Positions 1 through 10,187 of a stretch of 64,000 nucleotides of DNA are shown here, one piece after another. Position numbers and translations under genes: made by a program. Under the pieces are notes generated by a model. The model ran no database searches and was not told where the DNA came from. It saw nothing but the letters and a program-made list of their open reading frames with translations. Numbering within the stretch: position 1 is the stretch's first letter; every line of letters begins with the position of its first letter. The stretch comes from Theocolax elegans (taxonomy: Eukaryota; Arthropoda; Insecta; Hymenoptera; Cerocephalidae): NCBI GenBank assembly GCA_026168455.1, contig CM047425.1:26963058-27027057 (forward strand), given 5' to 3'.

Positions 1-455
1 ATGTCGAAGTGAGGGACGTGAAGATCGTTAAGAAGTTTGGAGTCTGTTATAAAAAAGGAGGCATTGAGGGCCTCAGTACGGGGTGGCCGATATGTGAGAG
101 GACGAAAGGGAAGACGCGATGAAGAGCGAGAGTCAGGACGGGATCCGAAAAGGGTAAAGTGATGGTGGAGATAGGAAGGAGAGGAAGTCGCGAGAATTTT
201 ATAGGCTAATGAAGCAATGAGATATGATCTTCTGAGGCCAACCGACAGCCAGCCCAGTTTCAGCCTAAACGGCGTCACGTGTTCCATCCTGGGGATATTG
301 CCCCAGACGAAGCGCACACAAGCGTTCTGTAATCTTTGCAATTTGAGATCGCGCGTACGGTCCACGTCATTATAGGCGGCACACATGTAGTCGAAATAAG
401 GCCACGCCAAACTCTCGACCAGGGCTTTACGCGATTTCCTGGAGACCGCACGTTT
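1..455 (-). pseudogene. LINE reverse transcriptase, C-terminal fragment
   Basis: One minus-strand frame is open from about 455 to the window edge. It reads like the region after the RT palm in jockey/CR1-type LINEs: an ALVESLAWPYFDYM-type segment, then LQRLQNACVRFV and a helix-rich tail. No start codon belongs to it, because the left edge of the window cuts the gene and a (GA)n tract cuts its 5' side at about 468. The catalytic FADD box is absent. It is either a 5'-truncated LINE or the far side of the RT interrupted at 670. Family is recognised from the pattern, not from a search. Confidence 0.7.
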
Positions 456-467
456 ATAAAATCTTAG

Positions 468-670
468 TGAGACAGAGCGAGAGAGAGTGAGAAGAAGAGA
501 TAGGGAGACAGATAGAGAGAGAGAGAATGAGAGAGATAATATGAGAGAGAATATGAGAGAGAATGAAAGATAGAGAAAGGGAGAGAGAGAGAGATTGAGA
601 GATAGAGAGGGAGAGAGAGATAGAGAGAGAGAGAGAATGAGAGAGAGAGATTGATTGATTGATTGATTGA
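468..670. repeat. (GA)n microsatellite ending in (TTGA)n
   Basis: A degenerate GA/GATA/GAAT tract of about 180 bp is followed by four to five TTGA units at 650-670. Read on the minus strand this is LINE-A sequence, then (CAAT)n, then (TC)n. The same join occurs at 4762 and 10263, so the CAAT units look like LINE 3' tails. The open frames across it are serine/leucine low-complexity artefacts. Confidence 0.9.
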
Positions 671-1440
671 AAGTTCCTCTGTCATCGACAACAGCTTGAG
701 ATCTACCTTCAAGATAGTAAAAAAACCACTTAAGAACTGTATCTGAACAACCTACGTTCCTCAACTTACGAAGAAGAATATCATGGGGGATCACATCAAA
801 GGCCTTAGAGAAATCGAATAGTATGAGAATAGTGATCATGCGCTTATCTGCAGCCTCACGGACATCCTCTAATACTCCAAGTAGGGCAGTCTGTGTACTG
901 TGGCCCTTTCGAAAACCCGATTGCCGGCAAAATAAAATATTATTATCTTCAAGGTGACGTATGAGCTGATTTGCAACAACTTTTTCAAGAATTTTGGAAA
1001 ATTCAGGTAATAAAGCAATCGGCCGTGTATCAGCAGGAGATACAGGATTTTTAATTTTTGCTAGGGGTCTCAGGATCGCCTGTTTCCACCTAGTCGGAAA
1101 AATACCGTCACTTAAAGATTTATTAATGATCTGAACTAAAATTGGGAGAATTTCGGGCAAAAGAAGTTTAATCATAGCTCTAGAAATATTATCTACTCCT
1201 GCTGATTTCGAGTTGGAATCTCTGAACATGCTGCCCACCTCTCTTATAGATATCGAATGAAATTCAAAAATTGAGGTTAATTTTGCATTCAAAGGTAGGT
1301 TTAGAGTGTTTATTAATGAGGTGTCGCATAGTGGTGGAGCAACCGAGGCAATGGACGAATAAAACGAATTGAGATCATCGAGAGGAAAGAGTGAAGCAGG
1401 AGATGGCAGCGAATACTGGGAAAGGCCAAGACTCCTCAGA
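671..1440 (-). pseudogene. LINE-A ORF2, reverse transcriptase fingers and start of palm
   Basis: After a frameshift at about 1440 the frame is open to about 725. It shows the usual LINE RT order: a KSAGVDNIS segment, WKQAILRPLAK, PADTRPIALLPEFSKILEK, QSGFRKGHSTQTAL and the first aspartate box FDFSKAFDVIPHDIL. A second frameshift lies in the T-run near 725, before the YYLEGRSQAVV segment. The coding sequence ends at the (CAAT)n tail at 670, before the FADD box. It cannot encode an active polymerase. Confidence 0.8.
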
Positions 1441-2614
1441 ACTCTATTCTTTCCTCTATAAATTTATTTTTGGAGATGCTGATCTTATTAGAAACTAGGT
1501 TCCTTAAAAGTCGAAATTTAGATATTGCGTTAGGGTGAGTCGTAAGTCTAGCTACCTTATACGCCTTGTCTCTTTGGTGCATTAGTTGTCTAATTTCAGT
1601 GGAAACCCAGGGCCTGGCTTTAGCCGGAAAGGGTTTAGTAAATTTGGGAGAGTGCTTGTCGTATGAAGCAATCAGGGCATTTTCTAACTGAATTACTTGA
1701 TCGTCGAGATTAGTGAAAAGTGAAGGAGCATTTGATGAAATTGTTAATGTTAATTGGTCGACTGTGGGTTTTGCTTCGAAAAACTCTAAAAATTGAGAGA
1801 ATGATTGTTTTAGGTTTTGTAGTGATATTGAGCGCAGATTTCTAAAAGAAGATATCGTCAAAGGCAATTTAGGTTTAGACAGCTTAAGGGTTAATTCGAT
1901 GCGGTCGTGGCCAGCTATAAAAGGAGCTGGTGATTTATTATAACCCTTTATAATATCTACGCTATTAATAATAAAAAAATCGATCCAGGTGTGTGCCATT
2001 CTATCCCGCCATAAAGCATGGTGAGTAGGTTCCGAAGGAACTAATGAAAGAGCAGACAACTCAATAGCATCAGATAAAAATTTTGAGGCAGAGTTAGTAA
2101 TTTGCATATTAATATTAAAGTCACCAGTAATTACTACAAAATCAAATTGATGTTGGAATTGAGCAATATGGTCGAAGAAATCTATAGGGAAGGCAGCATG
2201 GGGGCGACGGTAAATTACTGCAAAGAGGAGTTTGACATTTCCAATTCGAATATCAGTTATAAGATATTCTGGTGTATTACAAAAATTCGGATCAGAGTTA
2301 TAAATAATATTGGTCGGAAATGCTTTTTTTACATATACTCCGACGCCGCCACCCTCTTTTCCAATTCTATCTAACCTAAAAAAGTTATATCCTTCGATGC
2401 CAATGAGGGAATCATTGTCATATTCCGAAAGAAACGTTTTAGTCACTGCTACAATATCGAACTGTTTATCATGGCAACAGACTTCAAGTTCATTAAAGTG
2501 TGATTTGAGTCTATTTACGTTTATATGAGCTATTCTAAAGTTATCTGCTAGGTTAAAACTATTGGATTTTGGATTTGAGTTTTTATAACTTGAATACAGT
2601 CGACCCGGATTTTC
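1436..2614 (-). CDS. LINE-A ORF2, APE-type endonuclease domain (partial)
   Basis: The frame is open directly after the ORF1 stop codon and in the same frame as ORF1 (see findings). Visible endonuclease features are AHINVNRLKSH near the start, GGGVGVYVKK, VVITGDFNIN (the catalytic GDFN motif), HTWIDFFII and AGHDRIEL (the H-D pair near the C-terminus). The first Met is at 2446, but the domain clearly begins upstream, at about 2540, so the ATG is probably not the real start. The linker toward RT (RPWVSTEIRQL) precedes the frameshift at 1436. Role: nicks target DNA to prime reverse transcription. Confidence 0.8.
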   Translation of the reverse strand, partial: ENPGRLYSSYKNSNPKSNSFNLADNFRIAHINVNRLKSHFNELEVCCHDKQFDIVAVTKTFLSEYDNDSLIGIEGYNFFRLDRIGKEGGGVGVYVKKAFPTNIIYNSDPNFCNTPEYLITDIRIGNVKLLFAVIYRRPHAAFPIDFFDHIAQFQHQFDFVVITGDFNINMQITNSASKFLSDAIELSALSLVPSEPTHHALWRDRMAHTWIDFFIINSVDIIKGYNKSPAPFIAGHDRIELTLKLSKPKLPLTISSFRNLRSISLQNLKQSFSQFLEFFEAKPTVDQLTLTISSNAPSLFTNLDDQVIQLENALIASYDKHSPKFTKPFPAKARPWVSTEIRQLMHQRDKAYKVARLTTHPNAISKFRLLRNLVSNKISISKNKFIEERIEF

Positions 2615-3844
2615 TCATGCTGAATTGCCGGATTTTCGAAGTTCCGGGAGCTTATTTAAGTCAGCATCACTCTCAATGATGTATTCCTGAGAATCTTTAT
2701 GCAGTCTTACTATAATTTGGAGAGCTCGGACAAATATCTGTGCATACCCTTTAGATTTGGCAGTCGCTCTGGTCTTGCGAAGTAGGAGATATATATCCTT
2801 TGGCCAAATAGGAGTAATATATATTTTCCCATCTCCACCACAGTTAAATACGGCACTAGATGCAAGACTACGAAAAACTGTAGCTCTTTCGATGAAAGTA
2901 TCTCTCGAATTCGGAGCGACAAATTTAATTACCAGAGAATAATACGGACTCCCTTTATGGTTATTCAAGACACCGTCCATGGAAGTGGCCGAGGTAGTAG
3001 CCGAGTTTGAAGATGAGGCAGATTGAGAGGTGCTGGAAGCCTCTGAAACCAAAGAGGATCCTTGTTTCGGTTTCCAAATACGCGCCTGCAAAATTTGATT
3101 TATTAGAGATGGAAAATTGATCGCACGGAAAATATCTTGGATAGCAACGCCAGTCTCAACATTAGACGGAATACCACTGATTTTTACCTCACAAGAATCT
3201 GTATACTTTTTACCGTTTACCGGGATTGCCGAGATGCTAGTGATAGTTTCTTGAATAGTATTTAAGTCCCTACGTAGCTCACCAATTTCATGAGTGTTTA
3301 ATCGTGATTGATCATAAAGACCTTCTAGTGCCGATACTCTTTCAGACAATGATGTTATCGATTGTTCGTTTCTCGCTTGAGCAGATCGAAACTCCATTAA
3401 ATAATCGTTCCATATAGTGCTAAACCAGGAGGGTACTGAAGAATCAGAGGAGGTATTTGTAGATTGAACCGATCCTCCACCTGAAGGGGCGCCAGACATC
3501 ATAATTTCAGATTTAGATTTAGTTTGGCGAGTGCTACGAATTCGACTCTGTTTATACGTGCGGGTGATTGGATGAAGAAGAGGAGAGGCCTGTCTCTTGG
3601 CTGATGGAAGATTGGCAACCGGAGTATTAGTATGTTGATGGTGCGGAGGGCTCTCTAAAACCGACTTGATAGTGTCATTTAAGTCGACGTCGGCGCTTGA
3701 ATAAATTTGACAAGTTGCACAGACCCTGTCCGAATTTGCACAGTGCTGGTGAACACTAGAATGACATAAAGTACAATTAATGTGTGAATCACTACACGCT
3801 TTGTTACAATTTTGACAGTAGATAGTATTCATGCTCATAAACAA
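2615..3844 (-). CDS. LINE-A ORF1 protein (PHD/RING-like zinc finger, coiled coil)
   Basis: A 409-residue protein starts at an ATG, about 550 bp inside the element. Residues 8-46 form a Cys/His finger (CQNCNKAC, CTLCHSSVHQHC, CATC) like the PHD/RING fingers of CR1-type ORF1 proteins. A Ser/Thr-rich linker follows, then a heptad-like segment (about 150-200) and a C-terminal domain (about 215-400) ending in IRVLRLHKDSQEY-type sequence, as in RNA-binding LINE ORF1 proteins. Expected role: RNA-binding chaperone of the retrotransposition particle. The frame is intact. It ends in UGA, with endonuclease sequence continuing in the same frame. Confidence 0.75.
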   Translation of the reverse strand: MFMSMNTIYCQNCNKACSDSHINCTLCHSSVHQHCANSDRVCATCQIYSSADVDLNDTIKSVLESPPHHQHTNTPVANLPSAKRQASPLLHPITRTYKQSRIRSTRQTKSKSEIMMSGAPSGGGSVQSTNTSSDSSVPSWFSTIWNDYLMEFRSAQARNEQSITSLSERVSALEGLYDQSRLNTHEIGELRRDLNTIQETITSISAIPVNGKKYTDSCEVKISGIPSNVETGVAIQDIFRAINFPSLINQILQARIWKPKQGSSLVSEASSTSQSASSSNSATTSATSMDGVLNNHKGSPYYSLVIKFVAPNSRDTFIERATVFRSLASSAVFNCGGDGKIYITPIWPKDIYLLLRKTRATAKSKGYAQIFVRALQIIVRLHKDSQEYIIESDADLNKLPELRKSGNSA

Positions 3845-4391
3845 AAAATAAAAGCATATAAAAGATTATTAATGAACTATCTACACACTATCACTTAAAA
3901 TAAGATAACACAGACTTTAAACTAATAATTAGGCTTTAAAGTAAAAAAAAATAAAGAAAAGAGTAATAAAGATATAAATGAAAACACAGGTTTTTCAGCC
4001 ACTCTTGTTGACATGTGATGCGACGTCGAAAAGTAAACAACTGCGAAGATAGTTTGTGAATGTAGAGGAGGGGTGGCGCAGCGCCGCTACCGTCCGGTGT
4101 AGTAAGCTGATGATGATCGAGGCGTAAGAGATGGTATAACCTCGAATAACCAAATGAAACTAGCTGCTACTAATCCCTCTACACATTCCAGAAGATAACC
4201 TCAATATCCACTCAAAAATAAAACGTGATTCCAGTGCAAACCCAGCATCCAGGACATTAGAATATTATCCTAGGTAGGCTTGCAAAAGGTCGCATGCAAG
4301 AAACTGCAACAAAAAAGCCCGAAGGCAAAAAGCGGCAGCGATAGTACAACAATATACGCGAGCTCACAAGAAGGCACCAGTTTATACTCAC
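3845..4391 (-). other. LINE-A 5' UTR
   Basis: No coding potential. The distal end shares a short block with LINE-B: TATCGCTGCCG, then GGGCTTTTTTGTT. Both elements begin with GTRAGTA right at the (TC)n boundary. The shared block is a candidate internal promoter or RNA-recognition region, by analogy with other LINE 5' UTRs. Confidence 0.5.
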
Positions 4392-4725
4392 AGAGAGAGA
4401 GAGAGAGAGAGAGTGAAAGATAGAGAGAAAGAGAGAGAATAAGAGAGAGTGAATGAAATACAGAGAGAAATAGAGAGAATAAGAGAGAGTGAATGAAAAA
4501 TAGAGAGAACGAGAGATAGAGTTAGAGAGAGGGAGAGAAAGAGAGAGGGAGAGAAAGAGAGAAAGAGAGAAAGAGAGAGAGAGAAAGAGAGAGAGAGAGA
4601 AAGAGAGAATAAGAGAAATAGAGAGAGAGAAAGAGAGAGAGAGAGAAAGAGAGAGAAAGAGAAAGAGAGAGAGAAAAAGAGAGAGAGAGGGAAAGAGAGA
4701 GAGAGAGAAAGAGAGAGAAAGAGAA

Positions 4726-4756
<31 letters not shown>

Positions 4757-4774
4757 AAGAGATTGATTGATTGA
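4391..4774. repeat. (GA)n microsatellite between LINE-A and LINE-B
   Basis: About 370 bp of GA/GAAA/GAAT repeat ends in three TTGA units at 4762-4774. On the minus strand the order is LINE-B 3' UTR, (CAAT)3, (TC)n, LINE-A 5' end. Confidence 0.9.
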
Positions 4775-5220
4775 CACCATGTTTATTTTTGCCAAAGTGT
4801 ATAACACCGAATGGCACTAGATAATACAGAGTGCAGTACGTTTTATACAAAATAAAAAGTAAAAAAAAAATAAAACAATATAGATAAAAACATAAAATAT
4901 ATCGCAATGATAAAATTATTGATAAAATTGATAAAATAAGATTTATAAAGATAAAAATAACACGCAATATGGCAGCAACATACAGTATGTACAATAAAAA
5001 TATAAAATAAAAGACATTTTGAGTTAAGTAGCACGAAGAAACCGCAGGTATTCATGCTTAAATATAGCCATGCTATCACTATCTCTGACGGCTACAGGAA
5101 TGGTCTCCCAGTTACCATGCTCGCAATCATAAAGGATGATTTATAAGCTTCAGTTTTCGCAATTGGTATAATAAAAGTGGAGTTTACACGTTTTGACCTC
5201 CGTATATCATCAGTAGCAAA
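4775..5220 (-). pseudogene. LINE-B ORF2 C-terminus and 3' UTR
   Basis: From about 5220 to 5030 a minus frame reads KRVNSTFIIPIAKTEAYKSS, then MIASMVTGRP and, after a frameshift, SDSMAIFKHEYLRFL. This is the usual LINE ORF2 C-terminal end. About 250 bp of AT-rich 3' UTR follow and end at the CAAT tail. The thumb and middle part between RT and this end are missing. Confidence 0.6.
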
Positions 5221-5790
5221 TGTTCAGTAGCAAACACCCAAACATTTAACCTTATTAGAGAAAGGGACTGGCGTGCCCTGGACTATGATCGACGGGGGCC
5301 GGACTCTGTTTAACAGCCGAGACATCTGGGTAGTTGCAAATATGATGGCTTTAGTTTTTGATACATTCAATTTTAGACCATTTGAATCAACCCAACTCTC
5401 AATTGCCGCTATGTCTTCGTTTAGCTTAGCAAAACATAATTCCATATCAGATAGTTTGAACTGTAAATAGATTTTTAGGTCATCGGCAAATATCATAGGT
5501 TTTGCATGCTTCACTACTCTCATGATCGAGTCAATGTAAATTAAAAAGATAATAGGGCCTTGGGTAGAGCCTTGCGGAACCCCAGATGTCACGGGTAGGT
5601 ACGAAGAGGGCTGATTATCGACACCAAGGGTAGCTTGACTGCGGTCAGATGGATAAGAGTGAAGCCATTTAATTGCATTTGGTGGAAAATCTAACGAATT
5701 TAAACGCGCTAAGAAGGTGGCGTGGTTAATAGAATCAAACGCTCTGGACATATCAAAGAGGACCATCCTCAAAACCACGACGGATATCAT
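5221..5790 (-). pseudogene. LINE-B ORF2, reverse transcriptase palm
   Basis: The frame holds the core catalytic RT blocks: LFDMSRAFDSINH (first aspartate), PVTSGVPQGSTQGPIIFLIY, MIFADDLKIY (the FADD box) and GLKLNVSKTKAII, ending at VKCLGV. It is joined to the upstream part by a frameshift near 5775. It ends at a deletion junction flanked by two copies of CAGTAGCAAA (5215-5245). All catalytic aspartates are present, but the gene is not intact. Confidence 0.8.
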
Positions 5791-6541
5791 CCGTAACCTT
5801 CAATAAGTCAGACATAGTGCTAAAACCACTACGATAAGCCGATTGATATGGCGAGAGACGAAATGTGGATTCAAGGTAATCCGTTAACTGCGATGTAGCA
5901 ATAACGTCGAACACCTTGGCAAAATGTGGCAACAGAGCAATAGGACGCGTATCCGCCGGTGATCTTGGAGTGCTCACCTTGCTAAGAGGTAAAATGGTCG
6001 ATCTTTTCCATACATCAGGGTAAGCACACTGATCAAATGAGGCATTGAATATATCGACAAGGAACGGAGCAATCAAATCAAAAACATCAGCAAAGAACTT
6101 TAAAGAAAGCCCATCGTTGCTTCGACTTCTAGATTTTGGCAAACACCTCTTCATAGCACTTAATACTTGTGAGCAGTTTACGTGTTGAAATGAAAAAGCC
6201 GTCGATTCATTATGCGAAGAGAAGTCGATAATGACGGCTAGGTCTGATGAGGAACACGATGGGTGACGACAAGCAACTAATGAGTAATATTTATTCAGTT
6301 CATCCACGTCAAAAAACTTCAGAGGTGAATCCGAAGAAGCCTTTAGTAGGCCATAATTGCGTAAGACTCTCCAATACCCGGCCGAATCAGTAGACAATAA
6401 GAGGGCATCTACCAAGTACCTATCCCGCGCGTTGATTATGGCCTGCTTCACCAGCCTACGCATCACTTTGTATTGGCTCAGAAGAGAGCTGGAGCGAGTA
6501 CGTTTAGCTTTTTTATATAAGCGATCTCTCTCTCTCTGCAC
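5753..6541 (-). pseudogene. LINE-B ORF2, linker and RT fingers
   Basis: A 262-residue open segment has RSNDGLSLKFF, WKRSTILPLSK, PADTRPIALLPHFAKVFD and YQSAYRSGFSTMSDLLKVTDDI, the standard RT blocks 0-3 before the first aspartate box. Its 5' side overlaps the endonuclease frame with a shift near 6535. Its 3' side shifts into the palm frame near 5775. Confidence 0.75.
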
Positions 6542-7523
6542 TTACAACGCAACTCTTCAGTGAACCAGGGGGCAGGGCGCCTTTTAAGAATACGCTTCAA
6601 ATGTGGAGCACACACATCAAGCGCAGTCAGTGCACAAGATGAGAAATTATTAAGAACTAGATTTACGTCCGAATTTGCCAGAAAAAGACTATGGCAGAGT
6701 TCAAGGCCCTGCTTTAGCATATCAGAAAAAATATTAACATCAAAGTTTCGAAAATTACGTGTAGAAAGTGGCAAACATGCAACAGGTGGGTGACTCAATT
6801 TATATTCAATGTACAAAACATCATGACAATTTATAAAAGGAGTTTTAGATTTACTATACGATAAAATATTGTCGTCATCATTAACTATAATTACGTCCAG
6901 CCAAGTATCTGAATTGTCACGATGGTGAGTGGCTCCAAAAGGAATGATGTAAAGATTATAATCTGTTACAAGATTGCGTAGTTGTTGAGCATAATAATTA
7001 TCAGAACATAGGTCTGAGTTGAGATCGCCCAACAGTAAGATATCAGAGTACAGGTGCAAGTGACAAGCCAGTGTATCAAACATAGCAGACAGTACATGGC
7101 CTTTGGGACGTCGGTATACAGTGACGGCAAGAATTTTTTGAGCAAGGCAGGGGACAATTCGACTATCAAATACTCGGTCATGTTAATATCAGAGTGAGAG
7201 AACTGAGCCAAAATTTTGAATGGAATACATTTACGAATATAAAACGCCACTCCACCACCTTGAACGAACTCTCGCTTCCCATGGGTAGAGCGAATATTAC
7301 GATCATTCCTAACCAAATGATATTCATCGATGTCGAGCTGGGATGTATGCTGATTTGGAGTAAGCCAAGTTTCAGATAGTGATAACACGTCAATTGATTT
7401 CTTATGTAATAAGAATTTAATTATATCTAAGTGAGATTTAAGTGTGTTTACATTAAGGTGACTAATATGAAGTGATGATTTGGAAGCACAGTCATTAGTG
7501 GGGGGTTTTAAAGGAATGACTAG
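6478..7523 (-). pseudogene. LINE-B ORF2, APE-type endonuclease
   Basis: The frame is open right after the ORF1 UGA and in the ORF1 frame. It shows HISHLNVNTLKSHL, LSLSETWLTP (the catalytic E) and GGGVAFYIRK, then a frameshift in an A-run near 7130, then DILLLGDLNSDL (GDLN), DTWLDVIIVNDDD and FINCHDVLYIEY. It ends by a frameshift near 6535 in the CREREIAY linker. It has all the landmarks of a LINE endonuclease but is broken. Confidence 0.75.
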
Positions 7524-8552
7524 TCACTGTAATCTATCCAAATCCTGTTTTGTGGAGATGAAAATGGCTTCAGTATTATCAGATGAGCGAACATAGATGT
7601 TGCCCTCACGTGTCCATACGTGTCTGTATTTAAGAAACTGAGCCTTAGCTTTGGTTACCAAAAACAGACGATAAGTGGATTGAGGTAACATGTCATAGAT
7701 ATTAATTTTGTTGCTGACGGGAGCTGCATTGCCACCAGGAAAAAGGGAGCCGAAAGTAATCTCACCAAATTCTCTTTTTACTCTTAATACATGATCTTTA
7801 ATAACATGAGACTTGAATTTAACTATAAGCGAGAAAGAAGATATATTGACCATGCCTGCATCTTGATTCCCACTGAGACGTTTTGGGGAGAACTTACGAA
7901 TGTCCAAAATATCATTATTAAGATGCTTGAGTCCTAAGATGTTCAGAATGGCAAGAATAATATCAGGGTCAGGAATCGATAAATCTAACGGAATGCCAGT
8001 GACTTTTAATTCAGAATTTGGTTGCACAGATATTCGATATTCTATAGCATCTAAGCGTTCCGAATTTTGATTTAACAGAGATTTCAAAGAGCTAAGCGCA
8101 TTAACAATGGTGGAGTGATTTTTTGATAGAGCGGCAAAAATATGGGTCATTTTATCTGAATCAGAGATACTAGCCCAGTTTTGTGGAAAACCTATTAATT
8201 GGACATCACTCATCGCCTGAGACGATGAAGCAAATTGAGAGTGTATGCCCAAGTTGGACGTATTATGTGTCATATTTTGCGCCATATTGATAGTGTGATG
8301 TCGTAGATTATTATCAGATAAGGAAGAATTTACGCACGTATTTAGCGCGATATCACGCCTTAAGTCAAAATTATTAGAACGGCGTGATGAGATAGACTCA
8401 TTAGGTTTTGATAATTTATGGTCAGCTATGGTAAAAGAGCGCACGCAGCACGTTTCCGAGGACTTTTTAGCTATAAAACTAGCAACGCAACCCGGGTGAA
8501 AAGTCTTATTGCAGACACTACACCTACGATTACATTTATGACATCGCGACAT
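7524..8552 (-). CDS. LINE-B ORF1 protein (zinc finger)
   Basis: A 342-residue intact frame. The N-terminus is a short Cys-rich finger (CHKCNRRCSVCNKTFHPGC, residues 4-22, plus ETCC). A Ser/Asn-rich linker follows, then a predicted helical segment (about 130-170, ALSSLKSLLNQNSERLDAIE) and a C-terminal domain similar in layout to LINE-A ORF1 (SELKVTGIPLDLSI; IYDMLPQSTYRLFLVTKAKA). It ends CAG-UGA-CUA, a classic readthrough context, with ORF2 in the same frame. Expected role: RNA-binding partner of ORF2. Confidence 0.7.
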   Translation of the reverse strand: MSRCHKCNRRCSVCNKTFHPGCVASFIAKKSSETCCVRSFTIADHKLSKPNESISSRRSNNFDLRRDIALNTCVNSSLSDNNLRHHTINMAQNMTHNTSNLGIHSQFASSSQAMSDVQLIGFPQNWASISDSDKMTHIFAALSKNHSTIVNALSSLKSLLNQNSERLDAIEYRISVQPNSELKVTGIPLDLSIPDPDIILAILNILGLKHLNNDILDIRKFSPKRLSGNQDAGMVNISSFSLIVKFKSHVIKDHVLRVKREFGEITFGSLFPGGNAAPVSNKINIYDMLPQSTYRLFLVTKAKAQFLKYRHVWTREGNIYVRSSDNTEAIFISTKQDLDRLQ

Positions 8553-10187
8553 CTGACATGAGTATAAGGAGAAAATAACAAAAATGCTTTAACACTATAA
8601 GAGTGAAAACGTACTACTAATGATTAGCAAGTATGGGCAAAAGTATTAGCTAAAACATATACAGAATAGCTAAGGACGATTCAACTATAATACTGAAAGA
8701 CAATTATTAACATTACGAAGCAATGAGAAAATATAGAACAAATGTTTTATCAATAAAACAAAAATAGTAGAAAATAAAAATAAATAAGGTAAAAAATAAA
8801 CAATACAAATAGATGTAAAAGAATACAAGTGATAGAAATAAAAGTGACAAGAAGAGATCATACAATTAAAAGCAAATATAACTGATATAAATAAAAATTA
8901 AAGAGTAAAAATAATAAATATAATATATAAATAAAACAATAAAGTAAAAGGTAAAATAATCAAAGAGGATAAAAATTGTAGAGTACGCTATAACATTTAT
9001 AAAATTACTGGATTTGAATTTTTCAATTTGAAATAATTAACAAATATAGATAAAAAATAAAAGATAAAACATTTGGACTATTTACATAAAAAATCGCACA
9101 AAGATAACAAAAATTAAAAAATAAAAAGGAACAATTTTCGCTGTATTATTACACACTCAAGCTGACACTTGCACACAAAACCAAACTTATTCCAGTTCCC
9201 AATAGAAACGAATGACGCTATAAATTATAATAAATAAACATGGTTTACTTATGACCGTGAAATAATAATATTGAAAATTATTAGTTTTCCTTTTGTTTTT
9301 TGGTTTTTTTTATTTTTTTTTAGAGAGAAATTTAAGCGCACATCACACAATTCCACAAAATTTACACACACAAAGCAATATAACGCACACACAAAGCACC
9401 CAACATACTAATGCGTGATAAAAAATAATAAATAATTATGTTATAAACAATTTTATAAAAAGAAATTTACCCACGCTTTATACCGCGAATTCATGCACAC
9501 AGAGCAGTATAACACACGCGTAGAGTGCCTAACCTAAACACCTAATATACCAATACGTGATAAAAAAATAATGAACAATAATATTATAGCGGTTTTATAA
9601 AAAGAAAATTTAGACACACATTATACCAGAAATTTATGCACCCGAGAGTAATATAGCACACACAATACGGCGCCTATCATACAAATACGTGTTCAAAAAT
9701 ATCGAGGCACATAAACTCGGGGCACATAATAAAGGTATACAGAAATACGCAATTATACACAATAGGGAAAGCACATGGCGCGTATGTCGAAAATCTTATA
9801 GGTTCGCAGAGTTGAACTAGTATATATCACCACTTTACTTGTAGACCGTTTTGAATAAAAAAACAGCACCAGTTTAGAGAGGCTCTTGAAAAAATCACTA
9901 TAGAAGACAAGACAGAAAACTGTCGGTTTAAATAAGTACTGCTTATCTGATGAAAGTCAACACGATGGAAAACAGCTCCTACAACATAACCTCGAAGATG
10001 ATGCGTCGATATAAAAATCTATTTTTTTGCGAGCCGCTAGATAAAAATGTAGTTTCAATGATCTAGAAGGCTCGCATTAGTGCGCTTGCGAGAGCTGAAA
10101 CAAAAAAGCCCAAGGGCACCCAGTTCGGCAGCGATACAAATTCGTTAAAATTAGAGACCAAAAATAAGTGTGTATGGTACTACTTAC
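8553..10187 (-). other. LINE-B 5' UTR with tandem monomers
   Basis: About 1.6 kb with no coding sequence, very AT-rich. Between about 9320 and 9690 two to three diverged copies of a 133-142 bp unit follow each other, each with ACGTGATAAAAAATAAT, a TTTTATAAAAAGAAA block and GCACACA/GAGCAGTATA. The distal end carries the block shared with LINE-A (GGGCTTTTTTGTT on the minus strand at about 10100). Tandem monomers in a LINE 5' UTR often act as promoters (as in mouse L1); here that is inference. Confidence 0.5.

Larger units (their letters stand above)
650..4391 (-). mobile_element. LINE-A (jockey/CR1-like non-LTR retrotransposon), 3' half deleted
   Basis: The element runs on the minus strand from a (TC)n tract at 4391: 5' UTR, ORF1 (3844-2615), endonuclease (2614-1436) and RT fingers (about 1435-671). 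It stops in the middle of RT at a (CAAT)n tail. The palm with the FADD box, the thumb and the natural 3' UTR are missing. A zinc-finger ORF1 plus an APE-type endonuclease and a tandem-repeat tail fits CR1/L2/jockey-type LINEs; the exact clade needs a phylogeny. Confidence 0.8.

Noticed and set aside
464..4994. Serine/leucine-rich open frames across the GA tracts (464-712, 4257-4994, 4388-4807)
   Set aside because: They are translations of (TC)n/(CTCT)n repeats and have no start context or homology.
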